Source: Candidatus Binatia bacterium
GTDB lineage: Bacteria > Desulfobacterota > Binatia > Bin18
Reading direction: 5' to 3'
Length of the DNA stretch: 64,000 nt
NCBI GenBank assembly: GCA_022820725.1
Contig: JAJEFA010000007.1
Span: 409,215-473,214 of the forward strand
Of the stretch, positions 9,975-17,818 are shown piece by piece. The position numbers and the translations under genes are program-made. The stretch's first letter is position 1; every line of letters begins with the position of its first letter. The notes beneath the pieces are model-generated. The model was given only the letters and a program-made list of their open reading frames with translations. It ran no database searches and was not told the origin of the DNA.

Positions 9975-10715
9975 ATGAGCGTCAAAGACCGACTGAGAAC
10001 CATCGTTAATGACACTGATACGTGGGAAGGGAGAGCTTTTGATTGGGCGATCATTGTTCTGATCTTCTATGCAATAGCCGTGCTCGTCTACGGAACGATA
10101 CCCGCCCTGAGCGAGGATGCGAGAAAGTTTCTCTGGATTTCCGAAGTAGTGATTACGGTGCTTTTTACTCTTGAATATATTCTAAGATTTTATCTGGCGG
10201 AGCGAAAAAGGGATTACTCTTTCAGCTTTTACGGAATAATTGATTTCGCAGCGATTCTCCCTTTCTACCTTGATCTTTTATTAGGGACTGAGGTAGCGGT
10301 GCTGCGCGCCTTCAGAGCGCTCCGGCTACTCCGAATTTTTCGATTACTCAAGATTGTTCGCTATAACAAAGCGTCGGATAGACTGCTGAAAGCACTATCT
10401 GAATCCAAAGAAGAATTTACGCTGTTCTTCTTCACGACCCTCATCCTGCTGTTCATATCGGCAGCAGGAATATACTACTTCGAGCATCCCGTTCAGCCAG
10501 AGGCGTTCAGTTCCATTTTGCATTCCCTATGGTGGGCAGTAGTGACGCTGACAACGGTCGGCTATGGGGACGTGTACCCGATCACTCTCGGTGGAAGGAT
10601 TTTCACCTTTATCATCCTCTTGATCGGGTTGGGCGTAGTTGCCGCCCCTGCCGGCCTCATTGCCAGCGCCCTGTCAAGGGTGCGGGAGACAGAAGACCAT
10701 CCACAAGGGTCGTAA
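9975..10715 (+). CDS. Voltage-gated potassium channel (Kv-type, six transmembrane segments)
   Basis: The 246-residue protein has the layout of a bacterial Kv channel. S1 is WAIIVLIFYAIAVLVYG. S2 and S3 follow. S4 carries Arg at regular spacing (LRAFRALRLLRIFRLLKIVR, the voltage sensor). S5 is LFFFTTLILLFISAAG. A pore helix with the K+ selectivity filter TTVGYGD is followed by S6 (FIILLIGLGVVAAPAGLIAS). There is no RCK or cyclic-nucleotide domain, so gating should be by voltage alone. An upstream GTG or ATG would add 24 residues. The start at 9975 follows a weak AGGGAT. The gene looks richer in A and T than its neighbours, which may indicate transfer. Confidence 0.92.
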   Translation: MSVKDRLRTIVNDTDTWEGRAFDWAIIVLIFYAIAVLVYGTIPALSEDARKFLWISEVVITVLFTLEYILRFYLAERKRDYSFSFYGIIDFAAILPFYLDLLLGTEVAVLRAFRALRLLRIFRLLKIVRYNKASDRLLKALSESKEEFTLFFFTTLILLFISAAGIYYFEHPVQPEAFSSILHSLWWAVVTLTTVGYGDVYPITLGGRIFTFIILLIGLGVVAAPAGLIASALSRVRETEDHPQGS

Positions 10716-10732
10716 GCATATGGCCCTGCCCC

Positions 10733-11068
10733 TTATTTCAGCCCCAGCCCCTGGGCGAGCAGAGGCGCGGCCAGTTGATTCAGGCTGACCCCCTCGCTCG
10801 CCGCTCGCTTGGCGAGCCGCATATGTAGGGTCTTGGGAATACGCTGCACAAACTGTCCGCTGTAGGTTTTTGGCGGGGGTAGTTCTCCCTTGTCTTCCCG
10901 TTCGGCCATGGCCCACGCGGTGAAGGCGTCACGGGCTTCTGCTATGGCGGTGTCGATAGTCTCGCCATCCGCGAGACAGCCGGGTAAGTCGGGCAGAGTA
11001 ACCAGATAGCCGCCGCCTTCCTCTTCGGAGATGGGAGCAATATTGATCGCATAGTCCTCAAATCTCAT
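10733..11068 (-). CDS. HicB-like antitoxin domain protein (no HicA partner seen)
   Basis: The 111-residue protein starts with a HicB-type degraded RNase-H fold (GGGYLVTLPDLPGCLADGETIDTA, then a helix of Ala and acidic residues). It ends with a ribbon-helix-helix-like DNA-binding segment (FVQRIPKTLHMRLAKRAASEGVSLNQ). HicB proteins normally neutralise a small HicA mRNA-binding toxin encoded next to them. No HicA-sized frame lies on either side: the downstream neighbour is the convergent channel gene and the upstream neighbour is a HigA-type regulator. It may be an orphan antitoxin or may act as a regulator. Confidence 0.82.
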   Translation of the reverse strand: MRFEDYAINIAPISEEEGGGYLVTLPDLPGCLADGETIDTAIAEARDAFTAWAMAEREDKGELPPPKTYSGQFVQRIPKTLHMRLAKRAASEGVSLNQLAAPLLAQGLGLK

Positions 11069-11113
11069 TGCTTGCCATACTTCCCGAGTAAAGCCCCATT
11101 TCCGCCCAGGGTC

Positions 11114-11407
11114 CTAATGCTGGCGAAGTTCAAGCTCAAGGTGCATGCCGACAGCGGCCGCGGCACGCCTGAGCGTATGCAGTGTCACGCCTTCGTTCTC
11201 CGGGTCGAGCAAACGGTCTAGCTGAGAGCGGCTTGTCTCCATACGTTTGGCCATTCGCGCCTTAGAAAGGTTTTGCGCCCTCATCGCTTCTTCCAACTTG
11301 TAAGCAAGAACCGCCTTGATCGCATAGGTCTTTGCGTCTTCATAGGTGCCATCCTCCCGGAGCAAGCTTTCAAGCGTAGAGCCGAGGTGTGGATTCTTTT
11401 TAGCCAT
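11114..11407 (-). CDS. Helix-turn-helix antitoxin, HigA/Xre type
   Basis: The 97-residue protein has a helix-turn-helix in its middle (NLSKARMAKRMETSRSQLDR, then a VTLHTLRRAAAAVG stabilising helix), as in Xre-family antitoxins. Its ATG lies within the last codons of the RelE/HigB-like gene (ATGGCTAA, 8-bp overlap), so the two are translationally coupled. The toxin-first order is typical of higBA loci. The N-terminal half (residues 1-45) is acidic and helical and would be the toxin-neutralising region. It is likely to repress its own operon. Confidence 0.82.
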   Translation of the reverse strand: MAKKNPHLGSTLESLLREDGTYEDAKTYAIKAVLAYKLEEAMRAQNLSKARMAKRMETSRSQLDRLLDPENEGVTLHTLRRAAAAVGMHLELELRQH

Positions 11408-11762
11408 AGCGGTTGTACTCCTTCATTCGACGCTCCGCGGTCTTCAACTCTTTCTGAGGTGTCATCCGGGTTTTCTTGATAAAACCATGCAATAGCACCA
11501 TATTCCTCCCCGCTACGATGAAAAACACTCTGGCTATACGTCTTCCCGTCAGGGTGCTACGTACTTCATACAAGCTCTCATGACCAGTCAGCCGTTTACA
11601 CAGCGGCGGACCGCACGGCCAGCCGAATTCGACCTTCATGATATCCTGGCCAATCTGTTTACGGTCCTCCGAAGGTAACTTTCCGAGCCATTCGCGTGCA
11701 GGCTCCCGTCCGCTTGCCAGCCTGTAAAATTTGGCGACAATAATCTTCTCAGGCGTCTTCAT
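11400..11762 (-). CDS. RelE/HigB-family toxin (phage Gp49-like)
   Basis: The chosen 120-residue frame starts at the ATG at 11762. A longer frame reaches 12209, but its extra N-terminus has no family character and overlaps the divergent NYN gene. The core (REWLGKLPSEDRKQIGQDI, then LTGHESLYEVRSTL, RRIARVFFIVAG and LLHGFIKKTRMTPQKELKTA) is the RelE/ParE fold of Gp49-like HigB toxins, including the closing KKTxxTPxxE helix. These toxins cleave mRNA, usually on the ribosome. The overlapping downstream Xre protein is the expected antitoxin. Confidence 0.85.
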   Translation of the reverse strand: MKTPEKIIVAKFYRLASGREPAREWLGKLPSEDRKQIGQDIMKVEFGWPCGPPLCKRLTGHESLYEVRSTLTGRRIARVFFIVAGRNMVLLHGFIKKTRMTPQKELKTAERRMKEYNRYG

Positions 11763-11975
11763 TACAGATGTGTACCATGTATGGTACAGGCAGGCGACCC
11801 GAGCGGCATTTAATGAGGAGCGTTCATACCACTTCAAAAAATATGGCTCTGAATCCTGCTCATCTCTCTCCGATTTGAGAACACATGACCAATACTTCGT
11901 ATTTGGTACGTAGCACTTGGTTGAGGCGTGGGATACGGTAATTGGATATCCGTCAGTCTTGGCGCGGAGAACGAT

Positions 11976-12587
11976 ATGGACAAGGTTTTTATCTACTGGG
12001 ACGACTCTAATATTTTCATTAGCGCCCAAGCACTCGCGGTAGAACGCGAGGGCGAGGATGCGCGTCCTCGGGTGCGCCTTCATATCCGTAATCTTCTGGA
12101 ATTGGCGCACGCGGGAAGACCGATTCATCGTGCAGTTGCTGTCGACTCCATTCCGCCAGAGTTGCGTCATGTGTGGAATCGGCTGGAAAACGAAGGGGTC
12201 GCTGTCCACTTACTGGAGCGTGGCGCGCTGCACGGTCGTGAAGTGGGCGTGGATCAAGTCCTGCAAACCTATATGCTCCACGACACCGTGGACCACAACG
12301 GCGACCCTGGTATTGCCGTCATCCTGACCGGAGACGGAGCCGGCTTCGCGGACGGCGTGGGCTTTCACGCAGACCTGGAGCGCATGCACCGCAAGGGATG
12401 GCGTATAGAAGTCTTGTCATGGCGGCACAGTTGCAACCGCAGAATGCGGGAATGGGCAGAAGAAAATGGCAAATTCATCGCGCTGGACGACTTTTATGAC
12501 AGTGTAACGTTTCTGGAGTCACCGATGCCGGGCCAGCCGGTCGCCGACCCGCGCTATGCCGTACCGCTGAATCTGACGGAGCGTTAG
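11976..12587 (+). CDS. NYN-domain (PIN-like) ribonuclease-type protein
   Basis: The 203-residue protein opens with VFIYWDDSNIFI, the first acidic motif of the NYN/LabA branch of PIN-like nucleases. It continues with EVGVDQVLQTYML (second acidic residue), ILTGDGAGFADGVGF (third acidic cluster) and a C-terminal helix-rich region with WRIEVLSWRHSCNRRMREW. PIN-like domains cut RNA with a Mg2+-bound acidic cluster. The start at 11976 has GGAG seven bases upstream. A further in-frame start at 11928 would add 16 residues. It is divergent from the HigB-like toxin across 213 bp and convergent with the HEPN-CBS gene, in a small cluster of likely RNA-targeting genes. Confidence 0.8.
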   Translation: MDKVFIYWDDSNIFISAQALAVEREGEDARPRVRLHIRNLLELAHAGRPIHRAVAVDSIPPELRHVWNRLENEGVAVHLLERGALHGREVGVDQVLQTYMLHDTVDHNGDPGIAVILTGDGAGFADGVGFHADLERMHRKGWRIEVLSWRHSCNRRMREWAEENGKFIALDDFYDSVTFLESPMPGQPVADPRYAVPLNLTER

Positions 12588-12647
12588 TGATTGTGAATGT
12601 AGGGAAATATCAGGTTGCACCGTCGTCGCTAGATTCTATCCTCGTTT

Positions 12648-13442
12648 TTATAGAATGTCGGCTGCGGTTAAAATTCCGACCAGCCTATTTTTTTCATCTC
12701 CATCTTTGGAATCAATGACAAGGATTGGACTCGCGCCGATGCAGCCCAATATGCTGGAGACGGGTTTTTCAGGACCCACAATATGATGATCTTCATCCAC
12801 CGGTGGTAGCTTCAGCCCGTCTTTTTCTGCTTCTGCCTTTTTAATTGTCTTAACGAGCCGATCATTTCGTTTATCAGGGGAGTCACGGAGATATTTGGCA
12901 ACCGAATATTCTGAAAGCATTCTCCATTCGTTCTCAAACCAGACGGGAATATAAGAGAAGCCATGCTTCAACATCTGTTGGCGCGCATAACTGACTGGGT
13001 GCCACCACTCAGCTTTAACTACGTCTCGAACCATGAATTGCGAAACTCTGGAGCATTCAGAATTGGGCATAAGTGCATCCTCAAGTATGATTGCGAGGTC
13101 TACAGCGTGATCGGTCAGTATCCGTGCGTAAGCACCTTGATGCACGGCATCATTCCTTGCTCGCCGTAGTTCGTCATATAGAGCGCTAAATGTGGTGTGA
13201 TACGCTGGACATTTGCTTGCGACCTCATCACACAACGGAGAATAATCAGCCACGCAGGTCAACTTGTTTTTATATCTTCCGAGGTCAAGTACCTTCCCCT
13301 TCATCTGCTGGCCCATCAACTCAAGCGTGTGGATGACGGCCAGGAACCCCTCGGCGTCCGCTAGGGCAGCGGCTCGGGCCGAGCGGAGTTGGTCACGGTA
13401 GAACTGCTTCTGTTTCTCCTCCAACACCTCTTCACCTGCCAT
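12648..13442 (-). CDS. HEPN-like domain fused to a CBS domain pair (uncharacterised)
   Basis: In the 264-residue protein, residues 1-125 are helical and contain R96-NDAV-H101, which fits the Rx4-6H catalytic motif of HEPN ribonucleases, set in the usual context (DELRRARNDAVHQG). Residues 135-190 (RDVVKAEWWHPVSYARQQM, then YIPVWFENEWRMLSEYSVA) look like a first CBS repeat. Residues 220-264 (ILVIDSKDG, then LVGILTAADIL) look like a second. CBS pairs bind adenine nucleotides or derivatives. A nucleotide-gated RNase is therefore plausible, but that is inference. It is convergent with the NYN gene and AT-richer than yifB. Confidence 0.65.
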   Translation of the reverse strand: MAGEEVLEEKQKQFYRDQLRSARAAALADAEGFLAVIHTLELMGQQMKGKVLDLGRYKNKLTCVADYSPLCDEVASKCPAYHTTFSALYDELRRARNDAVHQGAYARILTDHAVDLAIILEDALMPNSECSRVSQFMVRDVVKAEWWHPVSYARQQMLKHGFSYIPVWFENEWRMLSEYSVAKYLRDSPDKRNDRLVKTIKKAEAEKDGLKLPPVDEDHHIVGPEKPVSSILGCIGASPILVIDSKDGDEKNRLVGILTAADIL

Positions 13443-13500
13443 CTATACGAGTAGAAGAGTTTGACATGTGACTCTGTACTTTATTCTTGCTTTATGCCGC

Positions 13501-13878
13501 TTAATGCTCGTGGCCTTCCCAGGAATACTCGGAATGGCTGTGGTCGTCGTCGGCATATTCCCCATAATGGTTGTGATGCTTTAGTTCAGTCTCCAGTTTA
13601 TCCATCCGGCCACTGCCGAAGCTGTGGAGTTCGTCCTCCAGTTCATCTATCCGGCTATGGCCGTGGTATCGATCAGCATACTCCCCGTCATGCTCGTGAA
13701 GTTTGTAATGACCGTGGGATCGACTGGCATACTCACTGTCATGATCGTGGAATATGCACCAGCCCAATACTGCAAGTATCGCCCAGGGTAACCAAAATAC
13801 ATTATAGCGTCGCACGACGCCGCGTATCCGCACTATAAGGATTGCCCGCGGCAACCAAGATATGCGCACCTCACTCAC
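13501..13878 (-). CDS. Single-pass membrane protein with three His-rich 14-residue repeats
   Basis: Starts with GTG inside the stop region of yifB (GTGA overlap), so it is probably translated by coupling to yifB. The 125-residue protein has a basic N-terminus, one hydrophobic segment at about 27-43 and then a polar tail. The tail contains three copies of H-x-H-x-x-E-Y-A-x-x-x-H-x-H at about 44-57, 61-74 and 102-115. The last two are separated by a charged, coiled-coil-like stretch ([22 protein letters not shown]). The His and acidic density suggests metal binding, but I do not recognise a family. An overlapping plus-strand frame (13461-13838) was judged a shadow. Confidence 0.6.
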   Translation of the reverse strand: MSEVRISWLPRAILIVRIRGVVRRYNVFWLPWAILAVLGWCIFHDHDSEYASRSHGHYKLHEHDGEYADRYHGHSRIDELEDELHSFGSGRMDKLETELKHHNHYGEYADDDHSHSEYSWEGHEH

Positions 13879-15395
13879 TCCCGGTCCAAGGCCCGGTACT
13901 GGATGGCCTGCGCGATATGGGCGCCGGTGATGTGTTCCTCGCTGGCGAGGTCGGCAATGGTGCGGGCGACTTTGAGAATGCGGGTATAGGCACGGGCGCT
14001 CAGCCCCAGGCGCTGCATGGCGTTTTCCAGGAGCTTTTCACCGGCGGTGTCGGGCTGACAGTACGTGCGGATATCCCGGCTGGACATCTGCGCGTTGCAG
14101 AAAATCTTGCGCTTCTGAAAACGCTGGAGTTGAATTTCACGGGCACGGTTCACACGCGTCCGAATGATTGCCGAGTCCTCACCCGTAGCTTTATCACTCA
14201 GCTCTTTATATTTGACCGCCGGGACTTCGACCTGAATGTCGATACGATCCAACAAAGGGCCGGAAATCCTGGCTCGATAGCGCTGGACCTGTTGCGGAGA
14301 GCAGGTGCACTCGTGCTGCGGGTCGCCGAAGAAGCCGCAACTGCACGGATTCATCGCGGCAACCAGCATGATATCCGCCGGATACGTAATGGATCCGATC
14401 GCGCGTGATATCGTGACCCGGGCATCCTCCAGAGGCTGACGCAGGACTTCGAGGACGTTCTTGCGGAACTCCGGCAGTTCATCCAGAAAGAGCACGCCGT
14501 GGTGGGCCAGAGAGACTTCGCCCGGTTTGGGAACCGTGCCGCCGCCGATCATACCGGCATCGGAGATGGTGTGATGCGGGCTGCGGAAGGGCCGCGTGGC
14601 AACGAGGGCCTTGCCGTTGAGGGTGCCGGCGACGCTGTGGACCTTGGTCGTTTCAATCGCCTCGGTCAGGGTTAGTGTAGGCAGCACGGTCGGCAGGCGT
14701 CTGGCCAGCATGGTCTTTCCAGACCCCGGTGGACCCACTAACAGCAGGTTATGCCCGCCACTGGCCGCGACTTCGAGAGCACGTTTGACGTGCTCCTGAC
14801 CTTTCACATCGTTAAAGTCAACCTCATATGCGGAGTGACGGGTAAAGAGCGTATTAACGTCAACAACGGTCGAATCAAATGACCGCTCGCCGTTGAGCAG
14901 CAGAAAGGCTTCACTCAGTGTGGACACACCAAAGACCGCGACCTCGTCAACAACCGCAGCCTCGGCCGCGTTTTCCGTAGGCACGATCAAGCCCTTGAGT
15001 CCTTTTTCCTTTGCCATCACGGCTAAGGGTAAAGCCCCATGGACGGGCTTGACTCGTCCATCGAGGGAGAGTTCACCCAGGATCGCGTAGGATTGCAGAT
15101 GTTCTTTGGTGAGCCAGCCTTCCGCCGCCAGAATGCCGAGGGCAATCGGTAGGTCGTAGGCCGCCCCTTCTTTTTTGACATCCGCAGGAGCGAGATTAAC
15201 GGTGATGCGGCGAGCGGGAAATTCGTAGCCGGAATTCTTTATGGCCGAGCGAACCCGGTCCTTACTCTCCCGGACAGCGCCTTCAGGAAGGCCGACGGTG
15301 GTAAATTGCGGCAAACCCAGTGCCACATCAACCTCGACCTCAACCAACAACCCATCAATACCGACCAGAGCCCCGGATACCGCTGTCGCAAGCAT
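13875..15395 (-). CDS. yifB: YifB/ComM family Mg-chelatase-like AAA+ ATPase
   Basis: The 506-residue protein has the full family layout. An N-terminal Lon-protease-like fold covers residues 1-180 ([20 protein letters not shown] and [21 protein letters not shown]). An AAA+ core follows with Walker A GPPGSGKT near 222 and Walker [10 protein letters not shown]. The Cys-rich [17 protein letters not shown] segment near 350 is typical of the family, and a Mg_chelatase_C helical domain ends the protein. In Gram-negatives ComM acts as a hexameric helicase that promotes branch migration during natural transformation. A comEC gene lies 12 kb away, so DNA uptake is conceivable here. Confidence 0.95.
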   Translation of the reverse strand: MLATAVSGALVGIDGLLVEVEVDVALGLPQFTTVGLPEGAVRESKDRVRSAIKNSGYEFPARRITVNLAPADVKKEGAAYDLPIALGILAAEGWLTKEHLQSYAILGELSLDGRVKPVHGALPLAVMAKEKGLKGLIVPTENAAEAAVVDEVAVFGVSTLSEAFLLLNGERSFDSTVVDVNTLFTRHSAYEVDFNDVKGQEHVKRALEVAASGGHNLLLVGPPGSGKTMLARRLPTVLPTLTLTEAIETTKVHSVAGTLNGKALVATRPFRSPHHTISDAGMIGGGTVPKPGEVSLAHHGVLFLDELPEFRKNVLEVLRQPLEDARVTISRAIGSITYPADIMLVAAMNPCSCGFFGDPQHECTCSPQQVQRYRARISGPLLDRIDIQVEVPAVKYKELSDKATGEDSAIIRTRVNRAREIQLQRFQKRKIFCNAQMSSRDIRTYCQPDTAGEKLLENAMQRLGLSARAYTRILKVARTIADLASEEHITGAHIAQAIQYRALDRE

Positions 15396-15450
15396 GCCTT
15401 GCTGCTAACGGAAAGAGCCCCAGAAATCAATAAACGAGACTGGCCGGCCG

Positions 15451-15504
15451 AAAGAGGAAACGTGTCCTCCAATAGATATGTGATGCTGGACACGTTTCCT
15501 CTTT
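15451..15504 (-). repeat. 54-bp palindromic element, copy A
   Basis: Perfect 17-bp inverted arms AAAGAGGAAACGTGTCC enclose a 20-bp loop. It lies between the divergent yifB and LLM genes. Read on the minus strand, its loop begins AGCATC and ends TTGGA, closely matching the loop of copy E inside addB, so this copy is in reverse orientation. The arms are the consensus for the whole family. Confidence 0.9.
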
Positions 15505-15585
15505 GTTCTCTTGTCTGACCGCAGAGAGGTGATAGGCTGCACCCCGCGTTGAAATACGGACTAGCCAGAAAAAGGAGGTATTACT

Positions 15586-16530
15586 ATGGCCCGGATCGGA
15601 GTGGTTGCTGCCAATATGTCAGGACTGACGTTTCCCGAGTTGCAGGACTTGGCCAAGAGCGCCGAGGCGGCTGGATTTGAATCGATTTTTTCGCCGGAAT
15701 TCATGAATGACTCGTTGATGAACTGCCAGATCATGGCTCAGGCCACCTCGCGGATTAAGGTCGGCACCTGGATTGCGAACATCTATCTACGCCATCCGGC
15801 GCTGTGCGCGCAAACGGCCATCGCGATTGACGACACCTCGCACGGCCGGCTGATTCTGGGCCTCGGGGTGAGTCACCGGCCCATTGTTGAAGGCCTCTAC
15901 CAGGAAAAAATGGAAAAACCGCGAACCTTTATGCGCCAGTATATTGGGGCGATCCGTGACATGGCCGCGGGCAAAGAGTTGCCCGGCATGGCCATGCAGC
16001 CGCGTGCGGCAACCCACCACGTCCCCATCTACATCGCCGCTCTAGCCCTGGGCACCGCCACGCTCAGCGGCGAGTTGGCCGACGGCGTGATGCTGTATCT
16101 CTGCCCCAAGAATCGGCTGCCCACGGCTGTAGCCGCAGTCGAGAAGGGAGCAGCCAAAGCCGGCCGGCCGCTCGCGGACATTGATATTACCACGGGTATT
16201 CCGTCCTGTATTCACGACGATATGGACGCGGCCATGCAAGCCGCCAGGGCCAATCTGGGGTTTTACGGCGGTCTACCGTTCTATAATAAGCTGTTTCACG
16301 ACAGCGGGTTTGAAGCGGAAGCCGCCCAACTCGCAGATGGTCAGGGACTGGGAGCGACAGACAACATGGCGGACGAACTGTCAGTCATCGGACCGCCCGC
16401 CCGCTGCCGGGAGCAACTCGCCGCCTTCCGCGAAGCCGGCGTTCAGTTGCCGATTCTCAATCCGGTGCCGGTCGGAGACCAGACCTACGCCCAGGCCGTC
16501 CAGAAGGCGATCGAAACGTTTGCCCAGTGA
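15586..16530 (+). CDS. LLM-class (F420/flavin-dependent) oxidoreductase
   Basis: The 314-residue TIM-barrel protein is of the luciferase-like monooxygenase family. Visible features are GLTFPELQDLAKSAEAAGF, SIFSPEF, RIKVGTWIANIYLRHP, DTSHGRLILGLGVSHRP, MRQYIGAI and VPIYIAALA, in family order. Related enzymes use reduced F420 or FMN to oxidise or reduce small organic substrates, and many are found in acyl-CoA degrading lineages. A strong AAAGGAGG lies before the ATG. No F420 biosynthesis gene is in the window, so cofactor choice is open. Confidence 0.87.
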   Translation: MARIGVVAANMSGLTFPELQDLAKSAEAAGFESIFSPEFMNDSLMNCQIMAQATSRIKVGTWIANIYLRHPALCAQTAIAIDDTSHGRLILGLGVSHRPIVEGLYQEKMEKPRTFMRQYIGAIRDMAAGKELPGMAMQPRAATHHVPIYIAALALGTATLSGELADGVMLYLCPKNRLPTAVAAVEKGAAKAGRPLADIDITTGIPSCIHDDMDAAMQAARANLGFYGGLPFYNKLFHDSGFEAEAAQLADGQGLGATDNMADELSVIGPPARCREQLAAFREAGVQLPILNPVPVGDQTYAQAVQKAIETFAQ

Positions 16531-16610
16531 CAGGTAGGGGGTCGGCGGAGTCATTTCTAAAAAGGGAAGCCATCCCCGGAGGGGAAGAGAAGACACCATC
16601 CCTATTGCCC

Positions 16611-17648
16611 TCACGGGATCTCCCACCGTTCGCCAACCGCGAAAATTTTAATGGGATCGAGCGTCCCGCCGGCCTGCTCAACGACCCGCTGAAGTTCTCG
16701 CGGCGGTTCGTCTATGGGCTCGTCGGTAAGGCGAAATGTCCCCCAGTGGCACGGCAGCATCCAGCGCGCCTTAAGATCAAGAAAGGCCTGATAGGCTTCG
16801 ACGGGGTTCAGGTGGGAATAGTGCATGATCCAGCGGGGCTCATAGGCTCCAATAGGAATCATGGCCACATCAATCGGACCGAATTTCTTCCCGATCTCGG
16901 TAAAGCCGTGAAAATAGCCCGTATCGCCAGCGAAGAAATAGGTCCGCTCGGCGTTGGCAATGATCCAGCCACACCACAGGGTGGAGTCCCGCGCCTGCTC
17001 AATACGTTGCGACCAGTGTTGCACCGGTACACAGGTGACCCGCCAGCGACCGTGCTGCGCGCTTTGCCACCAATCGAGTTCGACCGCTTTTCTTCCCTTT
17101 TTTTCGATCCACTCGCCGAGCCCCATTGGGACAAACCAAGTCACGGTCTGAGGCAAATGTTCAACCGTGTAGGCATCCAGGTGGTCGTAGTGATTGTGGG
17201 AGACCACGGCAAAAGCATCGGCAGGAATAGACGTAATAGGCACGCCGGGCGGATGGAGACGGGCCGGAATCAGCGCACGCTTGCCAAAGTGGGGGTCTGT
17301 CAGGAAGACATCCCCCGTGTCATGGATAGCAAAAGTCGAATGGCCTACCCAGGTGACGGAAGCCGAGGTTTCAGGAACGGCAAACGAGCGGCCATCGTTG
17401 TCTACTCGACGAACGAGCGGCGGGTCGCGCCACTCGCCGACATAGGCGCTCCGTGAGACCGCCCAGCGAAACAGATCGGTCCAGTGCTTGTTTGAAGGGC
17501 GCCAGGGATTGAACCATGCTCCAGGCTGGCCGTGGGCCGCATACAGCAACGTCGGGTCAGGGTTCAACTCGGGCGTGCGGTCCGGGGGAACCGAACAGGA
17601 GACAGAAAAGCAAACCAGAAAGACGCCGGAGAGAATACGGGTATACAT
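16611..17648 (-). CDS. MBL-fold metallohydrolase lipoprotein (NAPE-PLD/UlaG-like)
   Basis: The 345-residue protein starts with a lipoprotein signal (LSGVFLVCFSVSC, lipobox Cys near 18). It continues with a metallo-beta-lactamase core: VTWVGHSTFAIH, FLTDPHFGKRA, VVSHNHYDHLD (the HxHxDH zinc motif), YFFAGDTGYF with the bridging Asp, and a final LPCHWGTF. The sequence around the core resembles the N-acyl-phosphatidylethanolamine phospholipase D / UlaG branch. Anchoring to a cell membrane is expected from the lipobox. The substrate is unknown. It is convergent with the LLM gene. Confidence 0.85.
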   Translation of the reverse strand: MYTRILSGVFLVCFSVSCSVPPDRTPELNPDPTLLYAAHGQPGAWFNPWRPSNKHWTDLFRWAVSRSAYVGEWRDPPLVRRVDNDGRSFAVPETSASVTWVGHSTFAIHDTGDVFLTDPHFGKRALIPARLHPPGVPITSIPADAFAVVSHNHYDHLDAYTVEHLPQTVTWFVPMGLGEWIEKKGRKAVELDWWQSAQHGRWRVTCVPVQHWSQRIEQARDSTLWCGWIIANAERTYFFAGDTGYFHGFTEIGKKFGPIDVAMIPIGAYEPRWIMHYSHLNPVEAYQAFLDLKARWMLPCHWGTFRLTDEPIDEPPRELQRVVEQAGGTLDPIKIFAVGERWEIP

Positions 17649-17691
17649 GAGAGATTCTGCTCTATCCCGCCCTCTCCGAGAAGAAAAGTCC

Positions 17692-17806
17692 TCCTTCGAC
17701 TCCGCTGCGCTACGCTCAGGACCAACGGAGGGAGAATCCGCGCATCCTGAGCCTGTCCTGAGCCGAGTCGAAGGGCGTAGCCCCGGAGGGGCGAAGTCGA
17801 AGGGTC
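17692..17806. repeat. CTTCGAC-type inverted repeat cluster
   Basis: The 170-bp gap between the MBL and MsrP-like genes is largely filled by an imperfect palindrome built from CCTTCGACTCCGCTG, CTACGCTCAGG, CCTGAGCC, GAGTCGAAGGGCGTAGCCCC and GGAGGGGCGAAGTCGAAGG. The same units recur at 53621-53661 and 61946-62024. Such repeats are common between genes in several environmental phyla. They look like small REP-type elements, and no transposase is linked. Confidence 0.75.
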
Positions 17807-17818
17807 AGCAGCTTGTTT

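Noticed and set aside
11763..12209. N-terminal extension of the HigB-like toxin
   Set aside because: The added 149 residues have no family character, overlap the divergent NYN gene and its start, and an ATG at 11762 gives a normal-length toxin.
13461..13838. Plus-strand 125-residue frame in place of the His-rich gene
   Set aside because: The minus-strand frame has a transmembrane segment, internal repeats and a start coupled to yifB. The plus-strand frame has none of these.
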